Of a DNA stretch of 64,000 bases, positions 53,356 to 64,000 are shown in pieces. Where the stretch lies: the NCBI GenBank assembly GCA_013365325.1, contig JABVXV010000018.1, forward strand, positions 62,001-126,000. Direction: 5' to 3'. Numbering within the stretch: the stretch's first letter is position 1; every line of letters begins with the position of its first letter. This DNA is from Dipetalonema caudispina (Eukaryota > Nematoda > Chromadorea > Rhabditida > Onchocercidae). The translations under genes and the position numbers were made by a program. The notes under the pieces are model-generated. The model saw only the letters and a list, made by a program, of their open reading frames with translations, was not told where the DNA came from and made no database searches.

Positions 53356-56300
53356 ATGTTAGGCTCACAATCTCTGAGCTTTCTTCTGAATCGAGCAACA
53401 AAATCATTGCGTTCAAGTAGTCGCCATGAAATTACACTTGGAAATAATGACCAGCAAAAAAAAACGTCGTCCATTTATGCATCCTACAATCAACAAAAAC
53501 AAAGTTTACTTCGATCTCTAGATACTTTATTTACATCGAATATGTATGGTCAACATTATGTCAAGTAAGTGGTAAAATGAAAAATTAAAAATATTACTAG
53601 ATATGTGCTGCTGCTTCAAATGTAGGTAATATGCTTAATTTGTAGTTTAATTACTAATTCAGGGGTACAAATTTTCATTCTTATATTAAATTCGCGAAAA
53701 CATAATTCCAAAAAGATAATTTCAATTTATCGCTTCATTGCATTTTCGATACTATCCTTCAAAAAATACCTGGAAAAAAAATATTGACAAAGCTGCTAAA
53801 ACCCTCGAAAGCTTAGACTTGCATTTTTAATTAGACTCAGTTATGCTATAGACAATGTCATAATTAAACAAAAATAAAAAATGTAAGAAGTAATGAATGA
53901 GGACATTAAATGCTTAATACTAATATATATATATTGAAATAAATAAATATATATATTGAAAAAGAAATCTTTTTCTTAATATTTGAGAATGAATAAGATT
54001 GAAAAAAAAAATGTCAAATAGAAGAAATGAAAAATTCGAAAAGATTTTCCAATTGAAATGAAGGTTGAGTTATCAGGATTGTAGTAGTGGTAGTGATACT
54101 TACAACTATAGAAATATAATAAAAATGTGCTTAATGTGTTGGGCATGTTGCAAACAAGTTGTTTAGTTATGCACTTAGAATAAAATTTTCAATTTTAGAC
54201 TTCTGAAAAGTACTCATTGTCTTTTATATTGACTCTTATTTAACCGCTTGACTACTTCGTTTTGATTTAATTTCATTTAACTTCAACTTGATATATCTGT
54301 CGCCTAACAAATTAGTTTTTAGTTTAGTCACTCATAAAATTTTAATTATCACACTACGATAAATGTTGAATATGCAACTTAATTTTTGCAAGTGAAATAT
54401 TGATAAATTCAATATAAGAAGTAAAACCGGGCGTACCGAGTTTCAGGACTAATTATTTCGTTATTGTGGCAGATTGTGGTGGATGCGATTGTTCGACATT
54501 CATACATAAGTTACTTAAATCCACCGGCAACAGTATCACGACGGGTAACACAAAATTTGCATATCATGAAGTGCTGTCATCCCATATATATTTATAAACT
54601 CATAAGATATCTTTAAGTAAATTTTAGGTAATAAATAAAATATAAAGATTTTTCTTTTCTTTTTTGATTTTCCGTTCTACTTCGTATTTCTGTGCTTCAG
54701 CAATATTAGCTCCGTGTTGCAAATTGTGCTGCTTCTCACCTGTAGAATGTAATCATGTTGCTGTAGTGAATAAAAGGTGTAAAAAAAAAAAAATGCGGAA
54801 AAAGTCGAAATGGTTGGCAAATTTTGCAGATCGTCAAGCCAACGTTATATCGTTTCGAATCGACAGCTTAGTAAAGCACATAACTTTGGCTGAAGTGAAC
54901 TTTGAGAAAGTAAGAGTTTGAAAGGTTTTTCAAAACAAAAATTGAAATAATTAGGAAATTTTATCATAGTGATTGACATGATTTGTGGTATTTCAGTAAA
55001 CGAATAACAAATGAACTAATTGCAAGGGCTTCTAATTTACATACTAATTGTATGGATGCGATTTTTTAAAAAATAGTGACTGTCCTCTTGTAAAATGAAA
55101 AAGCATAGATCTGAAATGAGGGAAGTGATTCAGAATCTGATATTTTTATTCCCTGATCAAATAGTAGTTGGTAACTATCGCTCATAGACGAAAAGATAGC
55201 AAATAAAATTTGAATTTGAACGAGACATAATCATGTCATTTCTCGGTTTCAAACTAATGTTATACTAATGAAACAGAAATTGAGCAATGAGTATATTAAT
55301 CATTCTTTAGATATGACACATAAATGTTAGAGTAGCATATGCAGAATACCATTTTCAGTTTATCTAATGTTAGTGATGTAAAATTTCATTTTATTTTTCT
55401 TAATTTTGAAAAACTCCTTTTCAAATTCTTTTCTTACTGTATGTTACAGCAGTCACGAATCATTTATCATCTTTCATCATTGATCCAGAAAAACTGAATA
55501 AATTGTCGACAAGTAGCATTTTTCTTTTTTTACAGCAAATATAAAAAATGAAAAGTTCCAAATAAGTTTTAAAAAACATTATTTAAAATTAAACATTATA
55601 TTTTTTTAACTTAAATAAATATCAGTATTTTGTTGAAAATTTGAAATTTTGCTAATGAAGGCTATCGAAAGTTATCATTTTTGATTCATGTATTCTCATC
55701 ATTTAAAATAAAGAACAAAGAATGATTAGCGCAAGGCTGACTAATTAATTCGTATCATTAATTTGCAAGGAGTAATAATAATCCATTAGTCATACACTAT
55801 GATAAGTTTATCACTATTACTTCATGATTCTTTTAGAAAAATAGATCTATACTAAGATAAAAAAATCCATTGCTTGTCTTGTGTAAGTTAAGAGAAATTT
55901 TACAATCTCTTATATTTATCAGTGATATTAAGTTTCATATTGACAACTGTTTTCAAGATAATTACTAGATATTACTGTAGCAAGTATAGAAGTAAGCAAA
56001 AAATTTGAAATAAAAATGGGTTATCATAAGTTTAGAATTAAATTAGTTGATGAATTTGCAAGTGAACATTTTAGCACGATCTTTGGCCTACTTTGGATTT
56101 TGATGGATGTATTCTACTTTATTCAACAAGAAGCTCACATTCATATAAATATGCAATGAGAAAACTTTGTAAGTACTATTGCTTTCTAAGCAATTATTTT
56201 GATGTTATTTGCCCTTTCAAAAAATATACAACTCTGAAAATTTGACTTATTTTTTGAAACGAAAATATATTTTTGATATGGAAATAGTTGGTAATTTCAG

Positions 56301-56870
56301 CACAGTTAAGAGATCTAAGGGAGAAATATTTGCTTTGGTTGATTGGTATCGTTTCTGATCCAGCTTCACCATCAATTACACCAAGGATTACATCATATGA
56401 ACGTAAATTTTCTGAAGTAATCTTTAGAGTGATGTAGAGAAAGAGTTATCTAATTGTTGAAATCCTTAACACTGAAAATGATAAAATGACAGGCTTAAAT
56501 GGCCGATAGATAAGATAATAAATTTCGAATATAATCTAGGTAAGAGGTAGCACAATGATGAGGTTAAAATAAGTTGAGGATTGAGGACTTTTAAGCTTTT
56601 TCTTTTTGTTATCATATTTTGGTGTTTTTTCTTTTAGAGGCTAAATCAGACTGCTCAAAAATGGATGCACGGTACTGGGAGGTGATACCAGATGGAAAAA
56701 CAGCGAGAAGTCCATTAGTGTATTATCAAATCGTTATGGAACTCATATCATTGGTTGATAATTCAAAAATTGATGCAATTCCTCCGGATAAAATCACTTT
56801 TGAATTCAATAAAAATCTGGAAGTGATGCGGAAAGTATCGAGAAGTTGTGAATATATTTCATTCAAATAA
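53356..56870 (+). CDS. Degenerate Ras-like protein (predicted pseudo-GTPase)
   Basis: Six exons join with perfect phase: 53356-53564, 54447-54544, 54701-54909, 56075-56168, 56301-56416 and 56640-56870, giving 318 residues. The first 70 are a Ser/Gln-rich extension. Then YFVIVADCGGCDCSTFIHKL sits where a Ras P-loop would be, but the invariant Lys is Cys (residue 85), Gly10 is Ala and Gly15 is Asp by my alignment. A Cys/Lys-rich insert (CCKLCCFSP, CKKKKMRKKSK) follows. FDGCILLYSTRSSHSYKYAM and QLRDLREKYLLWLIGIVSD match the G4 region, with NKxD replaced by IVSD (about 220-223). No DxxG motif is visible. The end, DARYWEVIPDGKTARSP, resembles the last strand of Ras-like folds; kappaB-Ras would be one family to compare. 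It probably binds no nucleotide in the usual way and may be a scaffold. The 13-base A run at 54781-54793 encodes KKKK and is frame-critical. AATAAA lies 46 bases after the stop. Function unknown. Confidence 0.72.
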
Positions 56871-59800
56871 TGAAAAAAAAGTGATCTTATTCGGGAAAAT
56901 ATATTTTACTTACTAAATAAATGTGTAATCAAAATCGATAGGTTTGTTATTCATTTTCTTTCTGACTTTCGTAAACTTTACTTTATTAATAATAAGCAAA
57001 ATTAATCTTATTTATTCAACTGTTTTTTCGAAATAAATATTACGAATATCATAAAGGAAGTGAATAGAAAAATATTTCTGTTAGTGTTTTTAGAGCGAAT
57101 AAAAATTGATATAAAATCACCGCTTTTTAAAATTCTTGAATTTTTTTTTTTTTGTTGTTATAAGAAATTGTTGAAATGAATGCTTTAAAAATGGCTGTTA
57201 TTTAAATTTCCTCAACAATTTCAAGCATTTTATGTTGGCAGGAAATTTACAGAAACAATATTTCCTTTGGTGATACATTTTTTGCATCTATATGCAATAT
57301 TTATAAATTAATTTTCTCTGAAAAAAAGGAGAAAAAAAAAAAACCAACTGATAATAATTTCTTCTTTTGCTGCATTCTATCATTTTTCAGCGATTTTGAC
57401 AAATAATTTCGTACGTAATTTTTATTGCACTATCAATTTCATTATCATTTTTGGTTGAAAATATGTTTCTTTAACAAATACATTTCCGAAAATAAAATTG
57501 TTTGAAAGAAACAGTGAGTTGATATCATCTTGGTATCTATTTAATCTGAAAATCAGAATTGATTGGAAAAATTCATGAGGAAAAAGCAAGAATGAATGGA
57601 AGAAATGTTTGGCTGGAAACAAACTTTCCAAGGCCTATTCTTTTGAAAGTTTCTTTTACAACCAATTTCATATGAAACCAATTTAATCTTTGACGAGGAA
57701 AAAAAAGTTTGCGTATTATTGGAGAGTTTTCATAGATTCTCATCCTGATTATCAAGGAAGGAACATTTTTTTTTCTGGTAGGATCAAATGTAAGCATATT
57801 TTACTCCAAAAGTTTCTTCTGTTAATTCACTAATTTCTACCATCCATTTTTTTTTCTCTTAGAAATCTACTTTAGTAATTTAAAAAAGAAAAAAAAAGCA
57901 GTTTAAAATTTAAGTTTTTTGGCATATAAATATCTGGCATACTTTAGTTTTTTTTCAAGGGTATGTATTAGAAATTTCGTGAGAAATACCATTAGATTGA
58001 AAAATCGCGAGATCAGAAAAAATTTGCAATATAAACGATTTGGAAGAAGTCGAGATAAGTGTAATTTTAGGATCCGTTTATCATCTTTATTGTGAATTTT
58101 AAAGAATAAAGGATCATTGAAACTAAAATGAATTGATTTAGAACTTTATCACTTTATCACTCCATCACTTCTATCCATTATTCATACCTTTTATTATGCA
58201 ATTTGCAAGCGATAGTTACTTCTGACATTAATAGAATCGATCGTGCAAAGTTAATTTACAATATTTGAAATGACACATTATTTTTGAAAACTGCTCATAA
58301 TCGGCCAAAATTACATTTTCATTAGCGGATGAATAATGTATCAAAATAAGCACAAGATTATTTTCCCTCTTAATCTATGAAGTCTATGGTTAATTTTAAT
58401 TTTAATTAGAATTATCTACACATGAGAAATGCATAATGGCGCATATATCCTTTCACACAAATGCATAAACTCATAAAAAAAAAGTGAAAACAATTACTAA
58501 GCTAACCAGAATGTAATAGGAAATAATCGAAATTATTGAATTTCCTCATTTCAATTTCTCTTTATGCAAATCATCTTTTCTATCAAATAGTTTAGATATT
58601 AGTTAAAGGGAATGTAGGAAAAGAAATAATAATTCACTTCGATTGTACAAAAAAAAAAAAAACTGCGAACTAAATTTCAATTAAATTTTCATTAGGATGA
58701 ATAAATAGCTAACTGCGAAATTTATTTAACTCAACACATTTAAAAATGATAATAAATGTTTGCAAAGTCGGCAGAACTTTAATTGAATCTCATTTTATTT
58801 GCAAATTCATTTTATACAATTACTGAATTTCTGTTCAATAATCGCTTTTTTTCAGGAAATAGAAATCAAATGCTATCGTAAGTAAGTTCAGTTAGTTTTT
58901 TCAAATCGGAAGATTCCTAATTTATTTGGTTTTTAAAACTTTTGATGATAATTTACGTAAATATTATGCTGTTTTGGTAAATGCAATCAATCAGCAATAA
59001 ATAGGAAATACGGATGAACTTCATTATGTTTTCTAATTGATGACAGGGTTTTATCAATCGGAATCATCCGAGGAATAAACTTTGTTAAATGAATGAAACA
59101 TAGTTGAAAACATAATTGACTAAAGAATTTTGGTTTCAAATAACATAAACTAATCGATAAAAGAAAAAATGAATCGCTTCGGGGGAAAAAAAGCCAAAAT
59201 AAGTGCATTTCAAAAATATTTCGTCGTTTTGTTAGAAGGCTGTGTAAAAAATAATAATAAATCTTTTGTACATTATTTCTTGAAAATTGCAAATTGCACT
59301 TTTGCCTTTCAACATTGCTAACAAATGTTGTCATTCGATTTTATCAGTTCATTTCAGTTCATGCATTTTTTTTTTCTTTATTTTGGTGCATTTTACGATT
59401 CAAGCAGTATTGTGATCATTGTTGCAATAGCTTATTGGAAAACAAAAAATTTCAAGTCATTCAGTTAAAGAGTTTATAAAATGCCAAATAATTCTATTGA
59501 ATTTGAGAAGTAATGAAAGAAACGTCTATTTTCAGCAATGATCGATGCTGAAAGTGATGAACTTTGCCCTTATTATTGATAGCTATAATAACGGTGGAAT
59601 TAAATTATTATGATTCACTGTCTACTCCAAAAAAACAACTACCATCTAAGTGTTTGATCTCGTAAGAAGAGCGTTGTTGAATACTATCATTAATTTTGAA
59701 TAATCGTTTTTTTAAAGAAAGCATATCATCCAATGAGAGAAATTTTCGTTAAATATATTTAACAATTTCAAAATGTAAATATTATTTTTACTAAAGCAAG

Positions 59801-60663
59801 CAGATAGCATAAAATTTTACGAACCAAATTTTCACCCTAAGCAAATTAACGATTTTTTTAAAAACATGAGTAAGTATTCACCAAACACATAAAATTGATT
59901 TACCCAATTAAAAAAATCAATAAATTGATTTTGATTTGTATGTTGCTCAACAAAATGATAAAAATTACAATTTGCGATTGTAAACAATGCTCTGTTATAT
60001 AATAGCAGAAGTTACCCTTCACAATTTATATTTAGTAAAATTAATGTATCGTATCCGTTAATTTCACAAAGTACCAGCAATGAACTAGAATTACTGAATT
60101 TCTTGGAATTAACATAAAACTTAGTAATGCATAATAAACTTCCTATATTTTATTGTATAAAAAATGTATTATTTAGTGAATGAATTTGACACCAACTATT
60201 TGCATTTTGATGTGTTCTAAGAGTCTACGATCACTATTTATTATCACCATCGTATCAATGTTAGATGAAATTATGCCATATATCTATAACTTGTCCAACT
60301 TTCATTTTGCTTAGAAAATTCTGGAATAAATTCATCCTGAAATTGATGTAACACAAATAAAATTCTATCGCTAAATCGACAAGATTAATCTGTTCAAAAG
60401 AAAAATAAAAAAAAAAAAATTAAGTGAAATGAATTATTGAACATATGGTTATCGACAAAAATAAATATAGGAGAGCACCTGTTCTGTTACACTGATTCTT
60501 TCATTTATTTTTTTATTTTTCTGCTCTTTCAAAGAAACATTAAAAAAATAGCAGTTGAACTGAGCCACTTGTCATGTTTTATTAAACCTCATCTCTTGCT
60601 TTATTCTTCCCAATTTCAAAAACTATAATTCTATCATTTATTACAAGGATTCTGTAACTTCTG
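56871..60663. other. Gene-free AT-rich stretch
   Basis: About 3.8 kb, very AT-rich, with no supportable exons. The open frame at 58987-59334 (minus, 115 codons) is rich in Phe, Leu and Lys and has no splice partner; I regard it as chance. Promoter elements of the first dynein light chain gene may lie at the right end. Confidence 0.6.
56916..56921 (+). terminator. Polyadenylation signal of the Ras-like gene
   Basis: AATAAA lies 46 bases downstream of the stop codon, a normal nematode distance. Confidence 0.6.
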
Positions 60664-61916
60664 ATGACAGTAAGTTTGAATTTTTATTTACAAGTATGAA
60701 ATTTCATAAAAACTTTTCACATGACTTTCAAAAAAATTGAATAGATTATGAATTACTTGAATCTGTAAATCATTCCGTGAATTTTTTAATTGAAAATGAA
60801 TTATTTGGAAAATTTAAAAATCATGCTGACGATAATTTAAGGAAACTGGAGAGGAGATAACTTTGTTGCCGTATGATAATGATATTGGTGACAAAGATGG
60901 TGGCGAAAAAGCTAAAGAAACCGAAGTAGATGGCGATACTGGTAACACTGAGAAGTCCGTAGAAAATACGGATCAAATAAAAAGTGATGTAGAGGGACAT
61001 TTGTTACCGGATGATCAAACCCAGGAAGGAGGTAATTCTATAACGCCCCCAGCTAATGAATCAAAAGAAGCAGAAGGAGAATTTGATAATGGCCATGGAG
61101 AGCATGAAGAAAAGCATGAATATGACATACCACCACCAACAGATCAGGAACCAGAACCTACTGAACCAGAAGAGCCACGACAACCAGAGAGATCAACGAC
61201 ACCTCCCATACTTCCACATCCGGAATCCAATTTCCCACAACCAAATGTAGACCAATCATCATTTCCGTCTCCAACTACAGTTCATCCCTATCAACCACAA
61301 CCACATTCAGAATCACCAGAACCTCATCATCCACAATCGACACCAACATCAGTAGGACCTGAAGTATGTCAAGTTATTGCTACCGGTATGAACACGGAAA
61401 TGCAGCAGTATGCATCATTGCTTGCTAGTCAAGCTCTTACACAGTAAGTTTCTTTTATGAATGTAATCAGGGAAATCAATTCAGGATGATCTTCGATCAA
61501 TCGTTTTATTAAAAATTCCATTCGCCCAACAACATATTTGCGCTGAAAGATATTTATATCAAATAATCTTATCAATCTTCCTTCATAAAAGCAAAACTCT
61601 TCCATTAAATTAGATATAATCACTAGACATTAGAAAGCGCAATTGTACGGTATATCATGAGAAGGTACAATCTATATAGATTCATCTATTGATCAGAAAG
61701 ATCTGTTACTTCCATTAATGTTTCAGATTCCCAAACCAGATGATGGCCATTGCGCGTCATATTATGCTGAATTTTGAGCAACGATATGGACCACCGTGGT
61801 GTTGCATTGTTAGTAACGGACAGTTGGGATTCTATTTACGTTATGATAGAGAGAATCATATTTACTTCGCATTATCCAGACATACTATTTTCCTCTATAA
61901 AGCTTCTACTTCATAA
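60664..61916 (+). CDS. LC8-like dynein light chain with acidic/proline-rich N-terminal extension
   Basis: The two certain exons are 60842-61443 and 61727-61916, joined in phase. A two-codon first exon, ATG ACA followed by GTAAGT at 60664-60669, is in phase and supplies the only nearby start, giving 265 residues; this mini-exon is inferred. Residues 3 to about 170 are low complexity, first Asp/Glu/Lys-rich (DNDIGDKDGGEKAKETEVDG), then Pro/Glu/His/Ser-rich (PPPTDQEPEPTEPEEP). The C-terminal 95 or so form an LC8 (DYNLL) domain: VIATGMNTEMQQYASLLASQ, HIMLNFEQRYGPPWCCIVSN, GQLGFYLRYDRENHIYF and TIFLYKAST. LC8 is normally about 89 residues, with almost nothing before the domain, and dimerises to bind partner peptides in dynein and many other complexes. 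The usual WHCIVG strand reads WCCIVS, so this is a divergent paralogue. A related gene follows 1.5 kb downstream. Confidence 0.88.
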
Positions 61917-63407
61917 AAAACGAAATTTGTATAATATTATCGTTGAACAATTTGTATAAGAATGTTATGATGTAAGATAGGCAATACCGTTAATTGATAA
62001 ATAATGATGATAATGAATGTCCTCGAAAGTTTCAAAAATTCTTAAATAATAAAAAATTTAAGTTTAAAAAGAGAAAAAAAGGAAAATTTATATTCAGAAT
62101 GCACTTTTTTTTAATTTATAAACTGTTTAAAAATACAGCTTACTGGGTTCAACACAAATTCTTTCATGATGTTATCGACAACAGGCGATGTCGTGAAATT
62201 CTGATTGTGTCTGTCTGCACTTTCTTGCAATTTTCTTTTCACTTTCTTTATAAAACATGAATTTTTATCTCCGAAATATTCGACCGAGCTTTGTTTAGTG
62301 TAAAGTAAAATGTTAAATGAGTCGCAGAGCTTTTCTTTGTTCTATTAATTTTGAAAACATATCGAAAAATAAAAAATTCTTTTTAAAATTATTTTCAAAT
62401 AAAATTGCTTTGTAATTTCGCTTCATTAAAAATCCCACTAACGGATTTGTTCCATTTGTGGAGAATTATCCTCTATTTATGACTTTATAAGATCAAATCT
62501 AATTCTTCCCTCTACAATCTTCATTATCATCATTTTAATCATCATTGTGTCAATATCATCTATTTGTATTTCACGATTGCTATTACTGCTAAATTATCAA
62601 TCGTATCGCAATTATTGTTACTTTGCGCTTCAAAAATTGGACATAAACGCTTATAATTTTTTTGCACTCTCATCCTTCGTTTTCATTTTTTTCATTCCTT
62701 TAATTGCTCCAATTCATTTCAGAACAAAACAATTTGAAAGTTTTTTCAACATGGTTTACAAATTCTGTCAGTTGTTGTTGAGTAAGCTTGAAAATGTGTA
62801 AAATTTTCAAAAAAATTAGAGCTATTCCGAAACAAATTTCTTTTCATTGACTATCATTGTCGCCACAAAGAAATTATTGTTTAAATTACCAATAATTTAT
62901 TGAATATAATTTTAAATACGGCGCAGTTCTTATCAAAATATTTAGCATCGTTTATACCACTCATTCATTTTCTGCTTGGAGCAATTTAACTTTGAAGTTA
63001 GTAGTTGTTTTTGTGCATGGAAATAGTTGTAGATGATGTTGAAGTATTTTGAAAAATTGGATGATTCATTCTCTTGAAGCATTCTCAAATTTTACATTTC
63101 CCCATAGATCTTAAAATGTCTTCAATTTTCAAAATTCTTTTAATTTCATTTCAAAATCTTCAAATTTATTCGTTTCAATCAATTTCCAAACTTCATACTA
63201 TGAATTATTATTTCTGAGTGTGTTTCAATATTCAGTTTTGAGTAGCTATATGTTTTCACAACTCCATTTTGAACAAACATATTTCGAAATTCCGTAAAGA
63301 GTTCATTTTTAATTCTGTCGTTGTCTTATACGATCTCTTCGCAAGTTTTCCAATCGCCAAAGAAACTAATTTTTTCAGAACTTATTTAAGGTCCTATTCG
63401 AAACATA
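61917..63407. other. Spacer between tandem dynein light chain genes
   Basis: About 1.5 kb. AATAAA at 62048-62053 is a likely poly-A signal for the upstream gene. The right end carries TTTTTTCAG ending at 63378, 29 bases before the next start codon, a probable trans-splice site. No further coding sequence is seen. Confidence 0.6.
62048..62053 (+). terminator. Candidate polyadenylation signal of first LC8-like gene
   Basis: AATAAA lies 132 bases downstream of the stop codon. Confidence 0.45.
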
Positions 63408-64000
63408 ATGTCAGAACCCCAATCAATCGATGAACCAAATCCAAATTCTGGTATTGAAATCGGAAATGCTCAGATTATAGCATCAGGTATGGACACGGAA
63501 AAACAAGAATATGCAGTGCAATGTGCTAATGAAGCCATTGCTCAGTAAGTTCCAATTTCATGATCTGAATTTGGAGTAAAAAGGATAAAATAGCTAAATT
63601 AAACTGGTAAACTTCAAAAGTTTTGAAATTGAAAAGTTTTAGTATTTCAACAATGCTTATTTATGAATATGCAACTTATTGAAATTTATTAATGAAATAT
63701 ATTTACAACAAAATATACTTACTTATAATGCACACAGAGTAAACATATTTCAAAAACTTATAAATTGCACGACTCAAAACTTAGGCTGAAACCTTTGTAA
63801 CTTCACTTGTCTTCATTGACTTTCTAGCAGATTCCTTATTTTACAAGTTTTACAAATTTTTGGAATAATATAAAAATTATACTATGAAATGTAACTATGA
63901 AACATCAATAATTTCTTTAGACATTCAAATCAAAATATGGCAATGGCTCAGTACATAATGTCACATTTCGAGGAAAGGTATGGCTCACCATGGCATTGTA
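63408..64000 (+). CDS. LC8-like dynein light chain paralogue, truncated by window end
   Basis: Exon 1 is 63408-63544 and exon 2 begins at 63921 and runs off the window. The start MSEPQSIDEPNPNSGIEIG follows a probable trans-splice acceptor by 29 bases. IIASGMDTEKQEYAVQCANE matches the LC8 first helix, and MAQYIMSHFEERYGSPWHC matches the second helix and the conserved WHC strand. The C-terminal strands are outside the window. The single intron splits the same codon, after the same alanine-rich helix and in the same phase (2), as in the upstream gene, showing that the two arose by tandem duplication. This copy has only about 20 residues before the LC8 domain, against roughly 170 in its neighbour, and keeps the canonical His of WHC. 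It probably dimerises and binds partner peptides like other LC8 proteins. Confidence 0.9.

Noticed and set aside
58987..59334. 115-codon minus-strand open frame
   Set aside because: Strong Phe/Leu/Lys bias, no splice partners and no motif; typical of AT-rich intergenic DNA.

Overview
This is a eukaryotic window from an AT-rich nematode genome. Genes are split by introns of about 85 bp to 1.6 kb, with GT..AG ends and the nematode-type TTTCAG acceptor. Several first exons begin only a few bases after such an acceptor, as expected for spliced-leader trans-splicing. The gene set (DRH-type RIG-I-like helicase, SEC14-GOLD protein, dynein light chain paralogues) and the base composition suggest a parasitic, possibly filarial, nematode; I cannot name the species. 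No CRISPR array, insertion sequence, rRNA or convincing tRNA is visible.

Layout. (1) 352-2878, +: a secreted six-cysteine orphan protein, six phase-consistent exons. (2) 9356-13352, +: an orphan single-pass membrane protein with a proline-rich tail and an apparent one-base frame problem in exon 2. (3) 17891-20848, +: a CRAL-TRIO/SEC14 plus GOLD protein. (4) 28658-33270, +: Pellino E3 ubiquitin ligase. (5) 34888-35933, +: LAMTOR3, a Ragulator subunit. (6) 36222-36321: an assembly gap flanked by an identical 121-bp sequence on both sides. (7) 37721-46183, +: a Dicer-related, RIG-I-like helicase in 21 exons. (8) 46688-48391, -: ribosomal protein S6, convergent with the helicase. (9) 53356-56870, +: a Ras-like protein whose nucleotide-binding motifs appear lost. 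(10) 60664-61916 and 63408 to the window end, +: two tandem LC8-like dynein light chain genes with an identical intron position and phase; the second is cut by the window edge.

Together: Pellino, LAMTOR3 and the helicase lie in one collinear block and belong to innate signalling, lysosomal nutrient/MAPK signalling and small-RNA/dsRNA pathways. Co-transcription is possible but unproven. The most unusual items are the degenerate small GTPase, the LC8 domain fused to a long acidic/proline-rich region, the two orphan surface/secreted proteins and several perfect or near-perfect hairpins in non-coding DNA. All exon joins were worked out by hand from splice consensus and codon phase, without transcript data or searches.
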